DNA of 12,214 nt from DATBSK01 sp040902705 (GTDB lineage: Bacteria > Actinomycetota > Acidimicrobiia > IMCC26256 > PALSA-555). A program made the position numbers and the translations under genes. Below, one piece after another: positions 1-5,759 of this stretch. Under the pieces are notes generated by a model, which saw only the letters and a list, made by a program, of their open reading frames with translations, had not been told where the DNA came from and did no database searches. The DNA is taken from assembly GCA_040902705.1 (NCBI GenBank), contig JBBDWT010000213.1, forward strand, positions 1-12,214, written 5' to 3'. The stretch's first letter is position 1; each line of letters opens with the position of its first letter.

Positions 1-96
1 AAGCGTCGCCGGAAGAAGGCAGCGCCGGCCAAGAAGGCCACGAAGCGTCGCCGGAAGAAGGCAGCGCCGGCCACGAAGGTCACGAAGCGTCGCCGC
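1..96 (+). repeat. 42-bp in-frame tandem repeat in the basic tail
   Basis: Positions 1-42 and 43-84 are near-identical 42-bp units (14 codons). They differ only near the end of the unit (AAGAAGGCCACG against ACGAAGGTCACG). A third, truncated unit starts at 85 and runs into the stop. The array lengthens the DNA-binding tail in 14-residue steps, so the tail length could vary between strains by slippage or recombination. The array probably continues upstream of the window. Confidence 0.85.
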
Positions 97-108
97 AAGC
101 GCCGCTGA
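1..108 (+). CDS. hupB: HU-like nucleoid protein, C-terminal tail (5' end off window)
   Basis: Only the last 35 codons and the TGA are present. They encode an extremely basic tail made of KRRRKKAAPA-type units, ending TKRRRKRR. Such Lys/Arg/Ala/Pro tails are known on actinobacterial HU proteins (HupB), where they follow the roughly 90-residue HU fold and bind and compact DNA in the nucleoid. The HU domain itself is outside the window, so the identification rests on tail composition and on the neighbourhood. In mycobacteria hupB lies close to the CofC/FbiD gene and gpsA, as here. A histone H1-like or other basic-tailed protein is the main alternative. A strong hairpin terminator follows 29 bp after the stop. 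Confidence 0.65.
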   Translation, partial: KRRRKKAAPAKKATKRRRKKAAPATKVTKRRRKRR

Positions 109-136
109 CCAAGCTCCAACCGCTCCACCTCTCAGG

Positions 137-162
137 CGAAGGGGCCCTCCGGGGCCCCTTCG
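137..162 (+). terminator. Intrinsic terminator hairpin after the HU gene
   Basis: A perfect 11-bp GC-rich stem (137-147 pairs with 152-162) closes on a TCCG loop. In RNA this is a C(UCCG)G tetraloop of the very stable UNCG class. It is followed by TTCTG rather than a long T run, which is common in high-GC genomes. Because the stem is symmetric it may also stop transcription arriving from the PIG-L gene on the other strand. Confidence 0.8.
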
Positions 163-249
163 TTCTGCGCGGAGGCGTTCTGCGCGGAGGCGTTCTGCGC
201 GGAGGCGTTCTGCGCGGAGGGCGTGCTGCGTGGACGTCCGGTGCGGAGG
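161..249. repeat. 15-bp tandem repeat array (4 perfect copies plus decayed copies)
   Basis: The unit CGTTCTGCGCGGAGG is repeated perfectly four times at 161-175, 176-190, 191-205 and 206-220. Two further degenerate units follow at 222-236 and 235-249, each with three mismatches; they are slightly out of phase. The array lies between the convergent ends of the HU gene and the PIG-L gene. It begins within the last two bases of the terminator stem. No unique spacers separate the units, so it is a minisatellite and not a CRISPR. The 109-262 interval holds nothing else I recognise. Confidence 0.9.
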
Positions 250-262
250 AGCCCGGTCCCGG

Positions 263-1027
263 CTAGAGGGGCTCGATCAGCTTGAACGCCTCGCCGAGCC
301 CGACCGGGTGGTCGGGCACGAGCGCACCCGCGACTTCGGCCACGGTGCGGAGCTCGGCGACGAAGGCGGCGCGCTGGGCACCTTCTTCATCGCTGCCGGC
401 TTCGATGCCCATGGTCGAGAGCCATTGACTGCGGTGGGCGAGGAGCGACGCGACCTTGGCGTCGAACGTCGCGTCGATGTCCTCGACGTGGTCGACGACG
501 TCGGCCTCGAAGAGGAGCAACCGGTCGGGGCGGTGTGGCGCTCCGAGGCGGGGGAAGAAATGGGGGTCGCGGGCGGCGACGATCCCTTCGATCGTGAGGT
601 TGCCCGCGTGCCGATGGTCGGGGTGGAGCCGGTATCGCTTCCACGGATCGTGCCCGAGCACGACGTCGGCGCGTACCCGGCGGATGACCTCGCACACCGC
701 GGCGACCTCGGCCCGGCTCCCCGTCAGCTCCCCGTCGACGAGGTCGAGGAAGTGCACCTCGCTGATCCCCAGCGCGGCGGCGGCGTCGCGCTGCTCGTCA
801 TGGCGCGTCGCGACGAGCGCGCGAGGGTCGCCGCCAGGATCCCAGCTCCCCTTCGATCCGTCGGTGAGCACGAGCAGCTGCGCGTCGGCCCCGGCCCCGG
901 TCCACTTCGCAAGGGTCGCGGCGCACCCGAACTCGACGTCGTCCGGATGGGCTCCGATCGCGAGCGCGCGCCGGGGGACCGGCAGGTCGATGCTCGGGGT
1001 CTCGCCCGTGTCGCGGCTGAGCCTCAC
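263..1027 (-). CDS. PIG-L/LmbE-family zinc deacetylase
   Basis: The 254-residue product belongs to the PIG-L/LmbE N-acetylglucosamine-type deacetylase family, which includes MshB, Mca and BshB. It has the N-terminal metal motif AHPDD at residues 26-30 and the second motif HPDHRHAG at 135-142. His27, Asp30 and His138 are the expected zinc ligands and an aspartate of the first motif is the expected base. The frame stays open further upstream, but the GTG at 1027 is preferred: it overlaps the cofC TGA as GTGA, and the sequence before it lacks family similarity and lies inside cofC. No signal peptide is visible, so the protein should be cytoplasmic. Coupling to cofC suggests co-expression. The substrate cannot be read from the sequence; mycothiol-pathway or mycothiol-conjugate chemistry is one possibility in an actinobacterium. 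Confidence 0.88.
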   Translation of the reverse strand: MRLSRDTGETPSIDLPVPRRALAIGAHPDDVEFGCAATLAKWTGAGADAQLLVLTDGSKGSWDPGGDPRALVATRHDEQRDAAAALGISEVHFLDLVDGELTGSRAEVAAVCEVIRRVRADVVLGHDPWKRYRLHPDHRHAGNLTIEGIVAARDPHFFPRLGAPHRPDRLLLFEADVVDHVEDIDATFDAKVASLLAHRSQWLSTMGIEAGSDEEGAQRAAFVAELRTVAEVAGALVPDHPVGLGEAFKLIEPL

Positions 1028-1620
1028 GGGTGCAGTGCGGGGTCGAGATCGGCGAGGTCGGAGGGCACGTCGACGTCGAACGCGAGATCGGCGCGGCGCA
1101 CCACGCGGACTGCCGCACCGGCGCGCTGGGCCTCCGCGACGTGGCGGCGGAACGAGCCCGGTCCGTACGCGAAGCGAAAGGGGGTTGCGGCCGGCACGGA
1201 GCACACGTTGGTGCCGTCGTCGCGGTGGCACGGGACGAGAGCGACGATCTCCCGGTCGTCGTCACGAGCGAGGGGGAGGAGCGACTCGGCGCGCGGGAGA
1301 TCCGCATGGGCGATCACGGCGCGGACGAGGCCGAGCGATCGAACCCGGGCTTGTCCGGCATCCGCCGCTGCGTCGAGGCCACCACCGGGATCGTCGACGA
1401 CATCGAGCCCGAGCGCCTCGGCCCATGAGCGGACCTCCGGAGCAGCCGTGACCACGACGACCGTGAGCGGTGCCGCCGCCGCGACGACCCTCGTCGCCGA
1501 GTCGCGCAGCAGGTCGGCGCGGTGCTCGTCGGAGAGGTGATCAGCGAGGCGCAGCTTGGCGCCGGCGAACGACCGGATCGGGACGACGACTCCGGCTCGG
1601 AGCACTCCGGCGCGCGACAT
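1024..1620 (-). CDS. cofC: 2-phospho-L-lactate (or phosphoenolpyruvate) guanylyltransferase
   Basis: The 198-residue product matches the CofC/FbiD family. It would transfer GMP from GTP to 2-phospholactate or, in actinobacteria, phosphoenolpyruvate, giving the activated unit that CofD/FbiA joins to Fo in coenzyme F420 synthesis. Visible family segments are PIRSFAGAKLRLA (14-26), HADLPR (105-110), the DDGTN region with FRFAYGPGSFRRH after it (about 134-160), and DVDVPSDL near the C-terminus. The length is normal for the family. The ATG at 1620 lies just downstream of a TAGCAT box on the minus strand and lacks a clear Shine-Dalgarno sequence. The PIG-L gene overlaps its stop by four bases. The position beside hupB and gpsA resembles the Rv2983 locus of M. 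tuberculosis. Confidence 0.9.
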   Translation of the reverse strand: MSRAGVLRAGVVVPIRSFAGAKLRLADHLSDEHRADLLRDSATRVVAAAAPLTVVVVTAAPEVRSWAEALGLDVVDDPGGGLDAAADAGQARVRSLGLVRAVIAHADLPRAESLLPLARDDDREIVALVPCHRDDGTNVCSVPAATPFRFAYGPGSFRRHVAEAQRAGAAVRVVRRADLAFDVDVPSDLADLDPALHP

Positions 1621-1629
1621 GGGGCTGCC

Positions 1630-1636
1630 TATGCTA
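1630..1636. promoter_or_regulatory. Symmetric -10 element shared by cofC (-) and plsC (+)
   Basis: The 7-mer TATGCTA contains TATGCT on the plus strand (1630-1635), 6 nt before the plsC GTG. It also contains TAGCAT on the minus strand (1631-1636), 10 nt before the cofC ATG. One symmetric box could therefore start both divergent transcripts, with plsC leaderless and cofC almost so. No convincing -35 element is visible on either side. Confidence 0.6.
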
Positions 1637-1641
1637 CCGGC

Positions 1642-2364
1642 GTGGAGCCCGTCTACTCAGTGGCGCGCACCGCGTTGCTCCCGCCGCTGCATCACGGGAT
1701 GCGCTGGACCTTCGAAGGCGCGCACCGGGTGCCGACCTACGGACCGGTGATCCTCGCGAGCAACCACATCTCGTACCTCGATCCGCTGGTGCTCGCGTAT
1801 CTCGCCGACCGTCGGCGTCGGCGGGTGCGGTTCCTGGCCAAGGCCGAGCTCTTCGACAAGCGGGGACTCGGGTGGGGGCTACGACGCATCCGCCAGATCC
1901 CGGTGCATCGCAACACGTCCGACGCCGCCGCGTCGCTGGCCGACGCCGTGGCTGCGCTCGAGCACGGTGAGTGCGTGGCGGTCTTCCCCGAGGGCACGAT
2001 CTCGCTCGACCTCGAGCCGATGCCCGGCAAGACCGGCGCGGCTCGGCTCGCCGCGGCGACCGGGGTCCCGGTGACGCCGGTCGGCCTGTGGGGCGCGCAC
2101 CGGCTCCTGTTCAAGGGCCGCAAGGCGCACTGGCGCCGCGGCGTCGCCGAGAGCGTCATCGTCGGAGATCCGGTGCGCGTCGGGCCCGACGACGACGTGT
2201 ACGACGCCACCGACCGGATCATGGACGCGGTCGCCCGTTGCGTCGCCCGGGCCCGTGCCGTCTACCCGCAGACCCCGGCTCCCGACGACGACGGATGGTG
2301 GGTCCGGGCGCCCGACAGTGCCGTCGTGCGGCCCGTCGTCCGTCACGAAGCGGGCACGTCGTGA
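1642..2364 (+). CDS. plsC: 1-acyl-sn-glycerol-3-phosphate acyltransferase (PlsC/LPLAT family)
   Basis: The 240-residue product has the acyltransferase box NHISYLD (41-47, the NHx4D motif with catalytic His/Asp) and FPEGT (115-119, binding the glycerol phosphate). The distance between the two motifs is normal. It would acylate lysophosphatidic acid to phosphatidic acid at the inner membrane face. The frame is open back to 1522, but the GTG at 1642 is chosen because a TATGCT -10 box sits 6 nt upstream and the longer version would overlap cofC antisense with unrelated sequence. gpsA starts within its stop (GTGA), so the enzyme that makes glycerol 3-phosphate and one that acylates its product are coupled. 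The exact acceptor (lyso-PA or another lysolipid) is inferred from family only. Confidence 0.88.
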   Translation: MEPVYSVARTALLPPLHHGMRWTFEGAHRVPTYGPVILASNHISYLDPLVLAYLADRRRRRVRFLAKAELFDKRGLGWGLRRIRQIPVHRNTSDAAASLADAVAALEHGECVAVFPEGTISLDLEPMPGKTGAARLAAATGVPVTPVGLWGAHRLLFKGRKAHWRRGVAESVIVGDPVRVGPDDDVYDATDRIMDAVARCVARARAVYPQTPAPDDDGWWVRAPDSAVVRPVVRHEAGTS

Positions 2365-3386
2365 CGCGTGCCGCGGTCGTGGGCGCCGGATCGTGGGGGA
2401 CGGCCTTCGCGGCGGTCGTCGCCGAGAACGCTGACGTGACGCTGTGGGCACGTGAACCCGAGCTCGCGGCGCGGATCGACGCCGCGCACGAGAACGATCG
2501 GTATCTCCCCGGCATCGCACTCCCGTCGCACCTGCGGGCAAGCGCGGACCTCGCCGCTGTGTGCGACGGAGCAGACGTGGTCGTCGTGGCGGTCCCTTCG
2601 CACGGCTTCCGCGCGGTGCTCACCGACGCGGCCGCCGCCATCGACGACACCACGCCGGTGGTGAGCCTGTCGAAGGGGGTCGAGCAGGGCACGTTTCTCC
2701 GGATGACCGAGGTCGTCGCCGACGTCCTGGCGGAACACCGCAGCGATCGGATCGGTGTGCTGACCGGACCCAACCTCGCGAGGGAGGTGGCCGAGGGTCA
2801 GCCGGCGGCGTCGGTCATCGCGATCGGAGATGCCGAGGTTGCGGTGACGCTCCAACACCTCTTCATGACGCGCACGTTCCGCGTCTACACGAACCCGGAT
2901 GTCGTCGGCTGTGAGATCGCGGGCGCGCTCAAGAACGTGATCGCGATCGCCGCGGGCATCGCCGCCGGGCTCGGATACGGCGACAACACGAAGGCCGCGC
3001 TCATGACGCGTGGCCTCGCCGAGCTCGCGCGTCTCGGTGTGGCGCTCGGAGGCGAGCCGCTCACGTTCTCCGGCCTGGCCGGGATGGGCGACCTGGTCGC
3101 GACGTGCACGAGCGAGAAGAGCCGGAACCGCAGGGTCGGCGTCGAGCTCGGGCGCGGGCGCACGCTCGACGACATCGTCTCGGAGACCAACATGGTCGCC
3201 GAGGGGGTCAAGAGCACCGGCGCGGTGCTCGAGCTCGGCAAGCAGCACGGAGTCGACCTCCCCATCGCGGAGATGGTCGGCGCGGTGCTCTACGAGGGCG
3301 CCAAGCCCGCCGACCTCGTGCTCTCGCTGATGGTGCGCGAGGCGAAGGCCGAGCTCGACGGCATCCGCAGCGCTCCGCCCGCATGA
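2361..3386 (+). CDS. gpsA: NAD(P)-dependent glycerol-3-phosphate dehydrogenase
   Basis: The 341-residue product is a full-length GpsA. It reduces dihydroxyacetone phosphate to sn-glycerol 3-phosphate, the backbone of phospholipids. The N-terminal Rossmann motif GAGSWGT is at residues 8-14, the SKG segment at 104-106 and the GPN segment at 136-138. The catalytic lysine is in GALKN (Lys191), and the substrate-binding region includes GLAGMGDL (238-245) and SRN (254-256). The GTG start at 2361 overlaps the plsC stop by four bases and has no clear Shine-Dalgarno sequence, pointing to translational coupling. The next gene follows after 24 bases, in the same direction. Nothing unusual is seen in the conserved residues. 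Confidence 0.95.
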   Translation: MTRAAVVGAGSWGTAFAAVVAENADVTLWAREPELAARIDAAHENDRYLPGIALPSHLRASADLAAVCDGADVVVVAVPSHGFRAVLTDAAAAIDDTTPVVSLSKGVEQGTFLRMTEVVADVLAEHRSDRIGVLTGPNLAREVAEGQPAASVIAIGDAEVAVTLQHLFMTRTFRVYTNPDVVGCEIAGALKNVIAIAAGIAAGLGYGDNTKAALMTRGLAELARLGVALGGEPLTFSGLAGMGDLVATCTSEKSRNRRVGVELGRGRTLDDIVSETNMVAEGVKSTGAVLELGKQHGVDLPIAEMVGAVLYEGAKPADLVLSLMVREAKAELDGIRSAPPA

Positions 3387-3410
3387 TCCGTCGGACGTGA
3401 ACGCTCACCG

Positions 3411-4652
3411 ATGACGAGGGTCGGGACGCTCGGGATCGCCGACGGGGAGGGCCGACGCGGCGCACGCGTGGACTCCCGTGGTGTCGTCACGCCCGATCAC
3501 CTCGGCTGGACGCTCGACTGGCGGATCGGCGCGGACGACCGGTGGCGCACGCCGCAGCACGAGACCGCGGTGCGCCAGACGCTGCTCGACGACACGCCCG
3601 TCGTCCGGACGGCGATGCGCGTTCCCGGCGGCGACGCGGTGGCCGACGTGTACGGCGTCCCGCAGGGCCACGGCTTCGTGGTGGTCGAGGTGACGAACGA
3701 CTCGCCGGCTCCGTTCGTGGTGGCGTTGGTGGTCCGGGCAGCGCGCGCCGTCGCGGTGACCGAATCGACGGTCATCATCGACAAGCGACCCGGGCTGCTC
3801 CTGCCCCGGGTTCCGTCGCGGTGGGCGGTCGCGACCGCGCGTTCGACGGACTTCGAGGTGTGCGGCGGCGTCGCGCAGGAAGGGCCGTTCCCCGCGACCC
3901 GCGATCGCAGCGGTCGCGTCGAGGCGGCGTTCCTGCTCCCGGTGCCGCACCGCGTGTCGGTGCGCGCCGCGATCGCATCGGCCGGTGACGGCCAGCTCGT
4001 CGATCTCAAGGCGCTCCCGTCGGCCGCGGAGGTGGCGCGCGGGTGGGCGGCGCAGCTGGCGCGCGGGATGCGTGCCGAGCTCCCCGACGACCGGCTCATG
4101 TCGGCGCTGCGTGCTGCGCGCGCCCAGGTGATGCTGGCGGGTCAGGATCCGCGCCCGTCGGGGGTGGTGTTCGCCGCGCTCGAGGACTGGGGGCTCGACG
4201 CCGAGGCCGACGCGGCGTGGCGGCGGCTCCCCGGCCGGGAGCGCCGGCGCGCCCGGTCGCGACCCGACCGTCCGCCCTCGCTCGGCGAGCTCGAGACGCT
4301 CACGGCACGCGCGGCGACGCCCGGCGGCGTCGGCTCGGTCGCCGCGGAGCTGTTGCTGTGCGTGCGATCACTGCTCGCGTGGGAGGAGCCCGAGCGTGCG
4401 CGGGGCTCGGGGGACGAGCAGATCATCCTGCTCTCCGAGCTCCCCGAGTCGTGGCGCGGCCAGCCGATCGAGGTGCACGCGCTGCCGACTCGCGCCGGTC
4501 CGCTGTCGTATGCCGTGCGCTGGCACGGCAGCCGACCCGCGTTGCTGTGGACCGCGCCTCCCGGCGTGCGGATCTGCGCTCCCGGGCTCGATGCGGAGTG
4601 GTGGAGCGACGACCCGCAGGGCGAGACGCTGCTCACCGGCGCGGCGGCATGA
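3411..4652 (+). CDS. Uncharacterised 413-residue protein coupled to adenylate cyclase
   Basis: I do not recognise a named family. The first 200 or so residues look beta-rich, with alternating hydrophobic runs such as HGFVVVEVTN and FVVALVVRAAR. A helical middle part follows (about 205-340), with an Arg-rich stretch near 275-285. The C-terminal 70 residues contain LSYAVRWHGSRPALLW and EWWSDDPQGETLL, a pattern reminiscent of the beta-sandwich end of some multi-domain glycoside hydrolases; that resemblance is an impression only. There is no signal peptide or membrane segment. The ATG at 3411 lacks a Shine-Dalgarno sequence; no earlier start lies in frame after the gpsA stop. Its TGA overlaps the cyclase ATG (ATGA), so the two proteins are probably made together and may act together. 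Confidence 0.8.
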   Translation: MTRVGTLGIADGEGRRGARVDSRGVVTPDHLGWTLDWRIGADDRWRTPQHETAVRQTLLDDTPVVRTAMRVPGGDAVADVYGVPQGHGFVVVEVTNDSPAPFVVALVVRAARAVAVTESTVIIDKRPGLLLPRVPSRWAVATARSTDFEVCGGVAQEGPFPATRDRSGRVEAAFLLPVPHRVSVRAAIASAGDGQLVDLKALPSAAEVARGWAAQLARGMRAELPDDRLMSALRAARAQVMLAGQDPRPSGVVFAALEDWGLDAEADAAWRRLPGRERRRARSRPDRPPSLGELETLTARAATPGGVGSVAAELLLCVRSLLAWEEPERARGSGDEQIILLSELPESWRGQPIEVHALPTRAGPLSYAVRWHGSRPALLWTAPPGVRICAPGLDAEWWSDDPQGETLLTGAAA

Positions 4653-5755
4653 CGATCTCGGTGCCCGCCGCGGCAGAGCTCGAGGAGATGGGGCTCTACG
4701 ACCCGGGGGCGCCCGATGCGAGCGATCGGCTCGAGCTCATCCATCTCGCGCTCGAGCACGGCGCGACGTTCGACGAGATCCGTGACGCCATCGCGGACGA
4801 GCGGCTCCACGCGGTCGCGGCGGAGCGCGTCATCGTGAAGGGCTCCGAGCGGCTCACGCTCGACGAGGTGATCGGGCGCACCGACATGGACCCGCAGTTC
4901 GCGCGTCGCGTGTGGCGGGCGCTGGGGTTCGTCGAGCCCGAGGCGCAGGCACGGGTGTGCACGGAGGCCGACGTGCCGTTGCTCACCTTCTATGCGCTGG
5001 CGTCGGCCGCGTTCGGCCCGGACGCGGCAATCTCGCTCGCGCGCACCGCGGGGGCATCGATGGCGCGCCTCGCCGACGCTGCGATCTCGAGCGCGCGGTC
5101 GGTGCTCGAGGCGCCCCTGCGCTCCGAGGGCGGAACGAACATCGACGTCGCGCGCGCGTTCGTCGCGGTCGCGGAGCAGGTGATCCCTCCGGTGTACCCG
5201 ATGCTCGAGACGGTCCACCGACGGCACCTGGTCGACGCCGGGAGGCGCTACGCGGCGTGGGGGGTGAAGCCGACGGCGCAACAGACGTCGGATGCGGTCG
5301 TCGGGTTCGCGGACCTCGTCAGCTACACGGCGCTCACGCAACGGATCGCCCCCGAGGACCTCGAGCGTCTCGTCGTCGGGTTCGAGGAGCGGGCGCTCGC
5401 CGCGGTGGCCCGCCCGGGCGCGCGTCTCGTGAAGACCATCGGCGACGAGGTGATGTTCGTCGCGGGCAGCGCGGCCCACGCCGCGGACATCGCTCGCGTG
5501 CTCGTGCACGATCCCGAGCTGCCGGAGCTGCGGGTCGGGCTCGCCGCCGGCGAGATCGTGACCCGAGACGGCGACCTGTACGGGCCGATCGTGAACCTCG
5601 CCGCCCGGCTCGTCGCCGAAGCGGAGCCCGGCCAGATCGTGGTCGACCCGGAGACTGCCCGCCGCCTCGGGAGCGATGTGCCGCTTCGCGCGCTCGGCCG
5701 GCGCACGCTCCAGGGCTTCGACACTCCGTACGAGGTCTTCGCGCTCGAAGGCTGA
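4649..5755 (+). CDS. Class III adenylate cyclase with N-terminal regulatory domain (Rv1264-like)
   Basis: The 368-residue product ends in a class III nucleotide cyclase domain (about 213-368). All key positions are visible: metal-binding Asp222 (in FADLVSYT) and Asp266 (TIGDEVMF), adenine-specifying Lys262 and Asp309 (in DGDLYGP), and transition-state Asn316 and Arg320 (VNLAAR). The Lys/Asp pair predicts ATP as substrate and cAMP as product. Residues 1-205 form an all-helical region like the autoinhibitory domain of mycobacterial Rv1264, which is pH-sensitive; the same control here is an inference. No transmembrane helix is seen, so the enzyme is cytosolic. The ATG overlaps the stop of the upstream unknown gene. 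Its stop is 4 bases from the convergent mannosidase stop. Confidence 0.92.
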   Translation: MTISVPAAAELEEMGLYDPGAPDASDRLELIHLALEHGATFDEIRDAIADERLHAVAAERVIVKGSERLTLDEVIGRTDMDPQFARRVWRALGFVEPEAQARVCTEADVPLLTFYALASAAFGPDAAISLARTAGASMARLADAAISSARSVLEAPLRSEGGTNIDVARAFVAVAEQVIPPVYPMLETVHRRHLVDAGRRYAAWGVKPTAQQTSDAVVGFADLVSYTALTQRIAPEDLERLVVGFEERALAAVARPGARLVKTIGDEVMFVAGSAAHAADIARVLVHDPELPELRVGLAAGEIVTRDGDLYGPIVNLAARLVAEAEPGQIVVDPETARRLGSDVPLRALGRRTLQGFDTPYEVFALEG

Positions 5756-5759
5756 CCGA

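Noticed and set aside
161..220. CRISPR array
   Set aside because: The 15-bp units are directly abutting with no spacers, and there are no cas genes.
230..1540. Long plus-strand open frame opposite the PIG-L and cofC genes
   Set aside because: It mirrors the two conserved minus-strand genes and has no recognisable motif.
1522..2364. Longer 280-residue start for the acyltransferase
   Set aside because: The extra 40 residues lie antisense to cofC, lack family similarity, and precede the -10 box at 1630.
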